DNA from: JACVRW01 sp046735115
GTDB lineage: Bacteria; Actinomycetota; Thermoleophilia; Solirubrobacterales; Thermoleophilaceae
Reading direction: 5' to 3'
NCBI GenBank assembly: GCA_046735115.1
Contig: JBKPSR010000160.1
Coordinates: forward strand, 1 to 12,191
Length of the DNA: 12,191 bases
Shown: one piece after another, positions 6,113 to 12,191 of the stretch
How the letters are laid out: every line of letters starts with the position of its first letter
Position numbering within the stretch: the stretch's first letter is position 1
Position numbers and translations under genes: made by a program
Notes under the pieces: generated by a model
Database searches by the model: none
Told to the model about the DNA's origin: nothing
The model's input: the letters and a program-made list of their open reading frames with translations, nothing else

Positions 6113-6724
6113 ATGAGCCTCTTCCTCGACATCGGGACTGGCACCGGCCTCGCGTCCTCCACGGGCGTCCGGCCCTACCTGCCGCCGCTTCTTGCGGGCG
6201 GGCTCGCGCGCGGCGACCTGGGCATCGACTTCGACGGGACGGACTTCAGGTTCCTCGAGTCGACGGCCTTCCTCGCGGCGATCGTGGTCCTGGGCGTCGG
6301 GGCCTTCCTGGTGGAGCGCTCAGCGGCCCGCCGGGCGGCCGCGAGCGAAGGGCGGCGAACGGCGCGAGACCCCTTCGACGTGCTTGCCGGGCTGATCGGG
6401 ATGGGCTTGGGCGCGCTGTTGTTCGCTGGCGCGCTCGCCGACAACGGCAACGACGTCTGGATCGGCCTCCTGTTCGGGCCGTTCTGCGCGGTGCTCGGGT
6501 GGATTGCGATCGGAGGTCTCGTGGAGCGGGTGCGCACTCGCCTGGAGCCCGATCAGGCCGCGCTCCTGACGGCATACGCGGACGGCGCCGCACTCCTGCT
6601 TGCCGCGATCGCCATCTTCGTCCCACCGCTGGGGTATCTGGCGATCCCCGCGTTCGCCCTGCTGATCGTGCGCGGCCGGCGTCGCGAAGGCCAGAAGTAC
6701 GCCGGCCTGAGGATCCTCAGGTAG
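6113..6724 (+). CDS. DUF4126-like integral membrane protein
   Basis: 203-residue membrane protein of unknown function. The opening, ASSTGVRPYLPPLLAGGLAR at 14-33, and the layout resemble DUF4126 proteins, a family with no assigned activity. Hydrophobic segments lie around residues 51-67, 89-110, 114-136, 150-170 and 172-187. A basic loop at 71-86 (RRAAASEGRRTARD) is probably cytoplasmic, as is the C-terminal GRRREGQKYAGLRILR. The start is ATG 6113; no Shine-Dalgarno sequence precedes it. It is the first gene of a tightly overlapping five-gene chain: its TAG shares one base with the GTG of the next gene (TAGTG). A perfect 16-bp palindrome covers the last codons. The family assignment is by pattern only and is moderate. 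Confidence 0.75.
   Translation: MSLFLDIGTGTGLASSTGVRPYLPPLLAGGLARGDLGIDFDGTDFRFLESTAFLAAIVVLGVGAFLVERSAARRAAASEGRRTARDPFDVLAGLIGMGLGALLFAGALADNGNDVWIGLLFGPFCAVLGWIAIGGLVERVRTRLEPDQAALLTAYADGAALLLAAIAIFVPPLGYLAIPAFALLIVRGRRREGQKYAGLRILR
6706..6721. repeat. 16-bp perfect palindrome at a gene junction
   Basis: CCTGAGGATCCTCAGG is identical to its reverse complement. As RNA it can fold to a 6-bp stem with a GATC loop. It ends two bases before the GTG of the phosphodiesterase gene and contains that gene's best Shine-Dalgarno match (GAGG, 6709-6712), so folding would hide the ribosome site until ribosomes finishing the upstream gene open it. It encodes GLRILR, so chance cannot be excluded. Confidence 0.45.
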
Positions 6725-8181
6725 TGCCGAAGAAGCTCATCCTCGCGGTCATAGACGCACTCAAGCCGGAGATGCTCGACCAGGCGGTGGCCGAGGGCGC
6801 GGCGCCCGCGCTCGCCGCCCTGGTCGAGAGGGGCACCTGCATCCGCGACTGCGTCTCCACCTTCCCGTCCGTCACCCCGGTTGCCTCCGCCGCGATCGCG
6901 ACCGGCTGCGGGCCCGGCGAGCACCACATCGCGTCGATGAATTGGTTTCACCGCGGCGAGGAGCGCTACGTGGAGTACGGCTCGTCGCTGCCGGCCGCCC
7001 GCGCGTTCGGGATCGTCCGTTCGCTCTACGACACCGTCTACAACATGAACCTGGCTCATCTGAGCCGGGCCCACCGGACCGTCTTCGAGCATCTGGACGA
7101 CGCCGGCTTCCGCACCGCCTGCACCACCTACCTGATCTACCGCGGCCGGACACGGCACGACCCGTCCGGGGCGAGCGTCTACAGGCGTATCGCCGAGGCC
7201 GCGCAGTTCCGCCACTCGGTCTACGGCGCGCGCGAGCTCTTCTACGCCGACCTGTTCGACTCGCGCGACACCGGCTGCACGTCCGCGCTCGGGATGCCGG
7301 GCCAGCGTGACCGCCACACCGGCTGCGTCGGTGCCTACCTGGTCGAGCACGACCTGTTCGACTTCCTGCTGTTCTCGCTGCCCGACAACGACACCTACTC
7401 GCACAGGCTCGGGCCCGACGGCCAGGTGCGTTCGATCGCCGATGCCGACCAGGCCCTCGAGCGCATCATGCACGTGGCGGGCGGGCCGGAGGCGTTCCTG
7501 GAGGAGCACGCGGTGATCGTCATGTCCGACCACTCGCAGACCCCGGTCGAGACCGGGATCAACCTCGCCGACGTGCTCGCCGACGCCCGCGTCCTCACCC
7601 CGAGCCACCCGGCGCCTACCGAGGCCGAGCTGGCGGCATGCCCCTCGGCGCGCTCGGCGATGGTCTACGCCCTCGACGACGGTCGCCGGGACGAGCTGGT
7701 GGCTCGCGCGGCGGACACCCTGCTCGAGGCCGACGGCGTCGAGCTCGTGATCACTCGCGACAACGGAGAGGCCGTGGTCCGCTCGGCCGAGGGGGAGCTG
7801 CGCTTCGGCCCCGGAGACGACCTCGCCGACCTGCGCGGACAGCGCTGGGCCGTGGGCGGCGACGAGGCCGTGCTGGAGCTGAACACGAGCGCGGGCGGGG
7901 TCTGGAGCGAGACCTATCCCGACGCCCTGGGCCGCCTCTGGTCCGCGCTCGAGTGCCCGCACTCGGGCGACGTGCTGGCCTCGGCCGAGCTGGGATACGA
8001 GTTCGTGGACTGGGGCGGCGCCGACCACGTGGGCGGCGGCAGCCACGGCTCGCTCCACAGGGACGACTCCGAGGGAGTGCTACTGCTCTGCGGCCTCGAG
8101 CCGCCCGAGCGCGCGCAGTGGTCGCTCGCCGATGTCACGCCGCTGGTGCTTCAGCACTTCGGTGTACCGTTGGGCCGGTGA
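6724..8181 (+). CDS. Type I phosphodiesterase/nucleotide pyrophosphatase-family enzyme
   Basis: 485-residue alkaline-phosphatase-superfamily enzyme (PF01663 type). Family members hydrolyse phosphodiester or pyrophosphate bonds through a Thr/Ser nucleophile and two metal ions, usually zinc. All expected positions are visible: D11 (LILAVIDALK), nucleophile T51 (FPSVTPVASAAIATG), D223 and H227 (LPDNDTYSH), D269 and H270 (VIVMSDHSQ), H441 (GGGSHGS). There is no signal peptide; the first core strand begins at residue 4, so a cytoplasmic location is inferred, unusual for family members that act on envelope substrates. GTG 6724 overlaps the previous stop by one base; the 3' end overlaps the GtrA-like gene by 4 bases (GTGA). 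Its setting among GtrA and GT87 genes hints at a sugar-nucleotide or lipid-phosphate substrate, but this is a guess. Confidence 0.9.
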   Translation: MPKKLILAVIDALKPEMLDQAVAEGAAPALAALVERGTCIRDCVSTFPSVTPVASAAIATGCGPGEHHIASMNWFHRGEERYVEYGSSLPAARAFGIVRSLYDTVYNMNLAHLSRAHRTVFEHLDDAGFRTACTTYLIYRGRTRHDPSGASVYRRIAEAAQFRHSVYGARELFYADLFDSRDTGCTSALGMPGQRDRHTGCVGAYLVEHDLFDFLLFSLPDNDTYSHRLGPDGQVRSIADADQALERIMHVAGGPEAFLEEHAVIVMSDHSQTPVETGINLADVLADARVLTPSHPAPTEAELAACPSARSAMVYALDDGRRDELVARAADTLLEADGVELVITRDNGEAVVRSAEGELRFGPGDDLADLRGQRWAVGGDEAVLELNTSAGGVWSETYPDALGRLWSALECPHSGDVLASAELGYEFVDWGGADHVGGGSHGSLHRDDSEGVLLLCGLEPPERAQWSLADVTPLVLQHFGVPLGR

Positions 8182-8651
8182 CCGACGAGGGCAGAGCCGC
8201 CATCGCCGACCGCCCACACGCCGTGCACCTCCGGGTGCGTGCCGGGCTGCGCAAGCCCCACAACTGGGTGCAGCTGGTCAAGTTCTGCGCGGTCGGCGCC
8301 TCTGGCTACGTGGTCAACCTGTGCGTGTTCGCCGCGTGCGTCGAGCTGCTCGACGTGCACCACCTCGTCGCCGCGACGGCGGCGTTCGTCGTCGCGGTGC
8401 TCAACAACTTCTGGTGGAACCGACACTGGACCTTCCGTGCCCGAGGCGGGCACGCCGGCTTCCAGGCGGCGCGCTTCTTCACGGTCAGCATCGCCGCGTT
8501 CCTGTTCGCGGCGGGGATCCTCGAGCTCCTGGTGAGCGTGGTCGGAGTGCAGGAGCTGCTCGCGCAGGCGGTCTCGATCGTCGCCGCCACCCCGCTCAAC
8601 TTCCTCGGGAACAAGATGTGGAGCTTCCGCATCGAGCTTTCGCGCGACTAG
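8178..8651 (+). CDS. GtrA-like polyprenyl-phosphate-sugar flippase family protein
   Basis: 157-residue small membrane protein of the GtrA/DPMS family (PF04138), whose members are thought to move undecaprenyl-phosphate-linked sugars across the membrane. Four membrane segments are visible: 31-58 (LVKFCAVGASGYVVNLCVF), 62-79, 98-122 and 128-146. Both family signatures are present, NNFWWNRHWTF (76-86) and its second-half counterpart NFLGNKMWSF (141-150). The first ~28 residues are a basic cytoplasmic tail. The start is GTG 8178, overlapping the phosphodiesterase stop as GTGA; the 3' end overlaps the next gene by 34 bp. Two GT-C type transferases follow directly, the expected partners for such a protein. 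The transported lipid-sugar is unknown. Confidence 0.93.
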   Translation: MTDEGRAAIADRPHAVHLRVRAGLRKPHNWVQLVKFCAVGASGYVVNLCVFAACVELLDVHHLVAATAAFVVAVLNNFWWNRHWTFRARGGHAGFQAARFFTVSIAAFLFAAGILELLVSVVGVQELLAQAVSIVAATPLNFLGNKMWSFRIELSRD

Positions 8652-10276
8652 CCGCGCTCGCCGCCGCGCTGCTCGTTGGTGCCGCCCTGCCAGGCGTGGC
8701 GGAAGCCGACGCACCGCTCCAGCGGCCCGCGTCCCAGACCGAGCCGCCACGCTTCTTCGAGAAGAGCGCGCGCGATGTCGAGCGGAGAGCGATGCGCATG
8801 GAGAAGGTGCGCGAGGCTCGGCGCGACGGACGACTCACGCCGGTGGCATACACGAAGGGCGTGGGCCGCTGGCAGGTGAGCTTCTTCCGCGGGGATGACG
8901 AGGTCGCTCAGGTGCAGATCGACGACCGCACCGGCGCGGTGCTGGAGCAGTGGTCCGGCGACCAGGTCGCGTGGTTGATGGCGCGCGGCTATCCGGGCGC
9001 GTTCGGGCGCAAGCTGAACGCGCCGTATGTGTGGCTCCCGCTCTGCGCCCTGTTCCTCCTGCCCTTCCTCGACGTCAGGCGTCCGTTCAGGCTGCTGCAC
9101 CTCGATCTGCTGGTGCTGCTCGCCTTTGGCGCCTCGCACTACTTCTTCAACCGCGGCGAGATCGGTGTGTCCGCTCCGCTTGTGTACCCGGTGCTCCTGT
9201 ACCTGCTGGGGCGCGTGCTGCTCGCCGCGTTTCGCCCGCGCCGGTCCGCTGGGCCGCTGGTCCCGCACGCGTCGCTCACCCTGCTCGTGGTCGGACTCGT
9301 GTTCCTGACGGCGTTCCGGATCGGCCTCAACGTGGCGGACTCGAACGTGATCGACGTCGGCTACGCGGGCGTGATCGGCGCCGACCGGATCGCCGACGGG
9401 AAGCAGCTCTACGGGCCCGGCTTCTCGGACGATGTCCAGACCGGCGACACTTACGGGCCCGTCAACTACCTCCTCTACGTCCCGTTCGAGCAGGCGTTTC
9501 CGTGGAGCGGCTTCTGGGACAGGCTCCCGGCGGCGCACGGTGCCGCGATCGCGTTCGACCTCCTGGCGATCGGCGGCCTGCTGCTGCTCGGGCGCCGGCT
9601 CAGACGCGGCCGAGAGGGCACCGCGCTCGGGGTGGCCCTGGCATATGCGTGGGTCGCCTACCCGTACACGGCCTTCGTGCTCGAGTCGAACTCAAACGAC
9701 ACGCTGGTCGCCGTGTCGTGCCTCGGGGCGCTGCTCGCCGCGACGATCGCGCGCGACCGCGCGTCCGCCGCCGTGACGGCCGTGGCCGTCGGTCTCGGAG
9801 CCGCGTCGAAGTTCGTCACCGCCGCGCTGGCGCCGCTCTTCTGCCGCCGCTCGCCCGTGGTCTTCGCGGCCGCCCTGCTGGTTCTGCTGGCGCTGGTCGT
9901 CGTCCCGTTCATCCCCGACGGCGGCGTCCGCGAGCTCTACGACAGGACGATCGGCTACCAGGCGAGCCGCCCGTCCCCGTTCAGCGTCTGGGGGCAGGTG
10001 GACTCGCTCGGCTGGCTGCAGGATCTGGTCAAGGGCGGCGCCGCCGCGCTCGCCCTCCTCGCCGCCTTCGTGCCGCGACGCCGCGACCTGCGCCAGACGG
10101 CGGCGCTGGGTGCCGCGATCCTGATCGCGGTGGAGCTGACCGCGACGCACTGGTTCTACCTCTACGTGGTGTGGTTCGTGCCATTCGTCTTCGTGGCGCT
10201 GTTCGCGGCGCATGCTCGGACGCTGCCCGAGCCGAGCGAGGCGAGGGAGCCGGAGCGCGAGCTGGCGCTGGCATGA
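8618..10276 (+). CDS. Membrane GT-C/GT87-like glycosyltransferase with signal peptide and PepSY-like domain
   Basis: 552-residue membrane protein. GTG 8618 is preferred because it opens a good signal peptide: basic start (MELPHRAFAR), hydrophobic core to ~27, cleavage site VAEA|DA near residue 30. The next in-frame GTG (8696) would destroy it. GGGA at 8607-8610 is a plausible ribosome site. Residues 31-135 form a soluble domain with a charged helix (DVERRAMRMEKVREARRDGR) and a PepSY-like stretch WQVSFFRGDDEVAQVQIDD..TGAVLE (85-110). Hydrophobic segments at ~137-151, 160-176, 187-206, 219-236, 308-325, 335-355, 362-378, 386-405, 414-431, 473-486, 494-511 and 513-531 follow. The GT-C-like features are D241 after a membrane segment, ADGKQLYG, and DTYGPVNYLLYVPF (277-290). 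This resembles GT87, but distantly; the donor and acceptor are unknown. It overlaps gtrA by 34 bp and the next gene by 4 (ATGA). Confidence 0.8.
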   Translation: MELPHRAFARLAALAAALLVGAALPGVAEADAPLQRPASQTEPPRFFEKSARDVERRAMRMEKVREARRDGRLTPVAYTKGVGRWQVSFFRGDDEVAQVQIDDRTGAVLEQWSGDQVAWLMARGYPGAFGRKLNAPYVWLPLCALFLLPFLDVRRPFRLLHLDLLVLLAFGASHYFFNRGEIGVSAPLVYPVLLYLLGRVLLAAFRPRRSAGPLVPHASLTLLVVGLVFLTAFRIGLNVADSNVIDVGYAGVIGADRIADGKQLYGPGFSDDVQTGDTYGPVNYLLYVPFEQAFPWSGFWDRLPAAHGAAIAFDLLAIGGLLLLGRRLRRGREGTALGVALAYAWVAYPYTAFVLESNSNDTLVAVSCLGALLAATIARDRASAAVTAVAVGLGAASKFVTAALAPLFCRRSPVVFAAALLVLLALVVVPFIPDGGVRELYDRTIGYQASRPSPFSVWGQVDSLGWLQDLVKGGAAALALLAAFVPRRRDLRQTAALGAAILIAVELTATHWFYLYVVWFVPFVFVALFAAHARTLPEPSEAREPERELALA

Positions 10277-11559
10277 GGCGCGCGCTCCCCGCCCTCACGC
10301 TGCTTGCGGCCGGTTGGGCGCTCACGCTATGGGTGGCGCCGTGGTCGGACGAGCGCGTGAGCGACCTGTTCGTCTACCGGACCTTTGCGGACCCGGTGCT
10401 GCACGGCGGGTTGCCCTATCGCGACGTGGCCTTCGAGTACCCGCCGCTCGCCGCGCCTGCCATCGCCGTGCCCGGCCTGGCCGGAACGGGCGCGGACGCC
10501 TTCCGCTGGGCGTTCGGCCTGTGGACGCTCGCCGCCGGGGCGGCCGTGGTCGTGCTGTGCGGCGCGCTGGCGCGCGCGACCGGCGGCGAGTCCCGCCGGG
10601 CGATGCTCGCCGCCGCACTGATGCCAGTCCTCTGCGGTGCGCTCGTCCGCACGCACTTCGACCTGTTCCCGGTGGCGCTGCTGCTCGCGGGGCTGCTCCT
10701 GTTGTGTCTCGGGCGGTCGCGGCTGGGCCTCGCGGTGCTCGGCCTGGGCGCGATGACGAAGGCGTTCCCGCTGGTGGCCGTGCCGGTGGCGCTCGCCTGG
10801 CTGGTGGCGCGCGGCCGGCGCCGCGAGGCCTGGCAGGGCTCGCTCGCGTGCGCGGCGGTGATGCTTGTCATAGCCGTGGTCGCGGTGGCCGCATCGCCGG
10901 GGGGCGCCGCGGACGCCGTCAGCTACCAGCTGGATCGCCCGGTGCAGATCGAGAGCTCCCCGGCGCTCGTCCTGCTCGGCCTGGACGCCGCAGGCCTCGG
11001 TGACGGGCGGAGTGTGTCGAGCTACCGCTCGGACGGCCTGCTGCACCCGGCCGCGGACGCCGTCACGTCGCTGTTCGCGACCGCTTTCGTGGCGCTCGTC
11101 GCGCTCCTGTGCGCGTTCGTGGTGCGGGCGGTACGCGACGGTGCGGCGCGCGCCGATGGATGGGGGCCGGCGGTCAGCGATGGACGGGGGCCGGCGCCGG
11201 CCGCTCGACGGGAGCTCGTCCTCGCCGCCCTCGCCGCGACGGCCGGCTTCGCTCTGTTCGGCAAGGTCCTGTCGCCTCAGTTCGTGATCTGGGCGATTCC
11301 GCTCGGCGCGCTGGCATTCGCGTGGCGCCTGCACGCGCTCGCCGCGGCCGTCGCCCTGGCGGCCCTCCTGACGCAGATCGAGTTTCCCGCTCACTACTTC
11401 GACGTGGTTGCCCGCGAGCCGCTCGCGATCGGGCTCGTCGCGCTCCGGAACCTCACCCTGCTCGCTGTGCTCGCCCTGAGCGTGCGGGAGCTACAGCCGC
11501 GCCGGCATGAGCAGCTGCTCGACCCGGGTCGCCCGGCCGTCGTCGCCCGCTTCGACTAG
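10273..11559 (+). CDS. GT87 (DUF2029) family polyprenyl-phosphate-sugar glycosyltransferase
   Basis: 428-residue integral membrane GT-C glycosyltransferase of the GT87 type, a family that includes actinobacterial polyprenyl-phosphate-mannose-dependent mannosyltransferases acting on the outer face of the membrane. Seen: N-terminal membrane segment (6-22), then the first outer loop with candidate catalytic D31 in SDLFVYR, LHGGLPYRDVAFEYPPLA (43-60), THFDLFPVALLLAG (127-140), TKAFPLVAVP (162-171), QLDRPVQIESSPALV (219-233), and LSPQFVIWAIPL (333-344). About ten hydrophobic segments in all. A loop at 295-310 carries an imperfect 8-residue repeat (DGWGPAVS, DGRGPAPA). ATG 10273 overlaps the previous TGA. 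The last 69 bases overlap the opposing ymdB gene; residues ~407-428 are a polar tail. The sugar is not determined. Confidence 0.9.
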   Translation: MRRALPALTLLAAGWALTLWVAPWSDERVSDLFVYRTFADPVLHGGLPYRDVAFEYPPLAAPAIAVPGLAGTGADAFRWAFGLWTLAAGAAVVVLCGALARATGGESRRAMLAAALMPVLCGALVRTHFDLFPVALLLAGLLLLCLGRSRLGLAVLGLGAMTKAFPLVAVPVALAWLVARGRRREAWQGSLACAAVMLVIAVVAVAASPGGAADAVSYQLDRPVQIESSPALVLLGLDAAGLGDGRSVSSYRSDGLLHPAADAVTSLFATAFVALVALLCAFVVRAVRDGAARADGWGPAVSDGRGPAPAARRELVLAALAATAGFALFGKVLSPQFVIWAIPLGALAFAWRLHALAAAVALAALLTQIEFPAHYFDVVAREPLAIGLVALRNLTLLAVLALSVRELQPRRHEQLLDPGRPAVVARFD

Positions 11560-12191
11560 CAGCGCGTTCAGCCAGGGGTCCTCGTCCGAGGTCTCGAAGC
11601 GCACGTTCGTCAGAGTCAGGAAGCGCTCGACCGCCTGCTCGCGCTTTACGCCGATCACGCCGCCGCGCGGGCCGGTCATGCCCACGTCCGTCACGTAGGC
11701 CGTGCCGCCGGGAAGCACTCGCGCGTCCGCAGTCGCGATGTGCGTGTGGGTCCCCACGCACGCCGTCACGCGTCCGTCGAGGTGCCAGCCCATCGCGACC
11801 TTCTCGCTCGTCGCCTCAGCGTGCATGTCCACGAGCACGAAGTCGGCGCGCTCGCGCAGCTCGGCCAGCGCCGCGTCGATCTCGGCGAAGGGGGAGCGGA
11901 CCGCCTGGAGGAAGACGAGGCCGGACAGGTTGACCACACCGAGGCGCATGCCGTCGCGCTCGATCACCGTGTGGCCACGCCCGGGGCTGCCCTTCGGGTA
12001 GTTCGCGGGACGCACGATGCGCTGCTCGCGGTCCAGCAGCTCGTAGACCTCCCGGTGACGGTACGCGTGGTTGCCGAGCGTGATCGCGTCGGCACCCATG
12101 TCGAGCAGCTCGCGCGCGGTCTTCTGAGTGATCCCCACCCCGCCGGCCGAGTTCTCGCCGTTCACGACTACGAAGTCAGGCTGGTGCTCGT
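11491..12191 (-). CDS. ymdB: YmdB/TIGR00282-family metallophosphoesterase, 5' end missing
   Basis: C-terminal ~233 residues of a calcineurin-like phosphoesterase; the frame runs open to the window edge (EHQPDFVVVNGENSAGG), so the start lies outside. Full members have about 260-280 residues, so only some 30 are missing. Bacillus YmdB is a 2',3'-cyclic-nucleotide phosphodiesterase that affects biofilm and motility gene expression. Metal-binding blocks visible: VNGEN, TLGNHAY, VDMHAEATSEK, and VGTHTHIATADARVLPGGTAYVTDVGMTGP. All are intact. The protein extends past the family core with RVEQLLMPARL, encoded opposite the end of the GT87 gene. In many bacteria the gene upstream of ymdB is rny (ribonuclease Y); here that position is beyond the window. 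This family is not typical of Streptomyces or mycobacteria, which helps in placing the host. Confidence 0.92.
   Translation of the reverse strand, partial: EHQPDFVVVNGENSAGGVGITQKTARELLDMGADAITLGNHAYRHREVYELLDREQRIVRPANYPKGSPGRGHTVIERDGMRLGVVNLSGLVFLQAVRSPFAEIDAALAELRERADFVLVDMHAEATSEKVAMGWHLDGRVTACVGTHTHIATADARVLPGGTAYVTDVGMTGPRGGVIGVKREQAVERFLTLTNVRFETSDEDPWLNALLVEAGDDGRATRVEQLLMPARL

Noticed and set aside
4960..6723. Plus-strand open frame leading into the phosphodiesterase, as if it had a 588-residue N-terminal extension
   Set aside because: It runs antisense to the aminotransferase and out of frame through the DUF4126-like gene. Enzyme homology begins exactly at GTG 6724.
6947..6953. 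GTTTCAC half-site inside the phosphodiesterase gene as a parS
   Set aside because: The right half (CGCGGCG) does not match GTGAAAC, so there is no palindrome.
6553..8058. 501-codon open frame on the minus strand across the phosphodiesterase gene
   Set aside because: The plus strand encodes a complete enzyme with all catalytic residues. The minus product is low-complexity Val/Gly/Ala/Arg/His-rich with no motif, an effect of third-position GC.

Overview
The window is GC-rich (roughly 70% by eye) bacterial chromosome, densely packed, with GTG and TTG starts and many stop/start overlaps. The gene order yidC–jag–rsmG–parA–parB is the conserved block next to the replication origin. With the GC content, apparently leaderless starts and a YmdB-type phosphoesterase, it suggests an actinobacterium, perhaps of the Thermoleophilia/Rubrobacter side rather than the Streptomyces/Mycobacterium side. 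The lineage is an inference; no rRNA gene is present to confirm it.

Region 1 (1-4054, plus strand) holds the 3' part of yidC (membrane protein insertase), jag/khpB (KH-R3H RNA-binding protein), rsmG (16S rRNA G527 methyltransferase), parA and parB (chromosome segregation), closed by a strong hairpin. A near-perfect ParB-binding parS site (13 of 14 core bases) lies across the jag stop codon and the first codons of rsmG. The 209-bp gap before parA carries several small inverted repeats and a -10-like hexamer placed for a leaderless parA mRNA.

Region 2 (4081-6033) holds a tRNA-Ile(GAT) gene on the minus strand, a bifunctional-nuclease (BFN/DUF151) gene on the plus strand, and a class I/II PLP aminotransferase on the minus strand. 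The last two converge and overlap by 38 bp at their 3' ends.

Region 3 (6113-11559, plus strand) is a five-gene chain in which every junction overlaps: a DUF4126-like membrane protein, a type I phosphodiesterase/nucleotide pyrophosphatase-family enzyme with all metal ligands, a GtrA-like membrane protein, a large membrane protein with a signal peptide, a PepSY-like domain and a GT-C/GT87-like core, and a clear GT87 (DUF2029) polyprenyl-phosphate-sugar-dependent glycosyltransferase. I read it as an envelope-glycan or glycolipid module: GtrA would supply lipid-linked sugar across the membrane and the two GT-C proteins would transfer it. The substrate and the role of the phosphodiesterase are unknown. 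This is the best candidate here for an undescribed system.

Region 4 (11491-12191, minus strand) is the C-terminal part of a YmdB/TIGR00282 metallophosphoesterase, which overlaps the last glycosyltransferase gene by 69 bp tail to tail. There is no sign of phage, insertion sequence or CRISPR, and no stretch over 300 bases lacks a gene.
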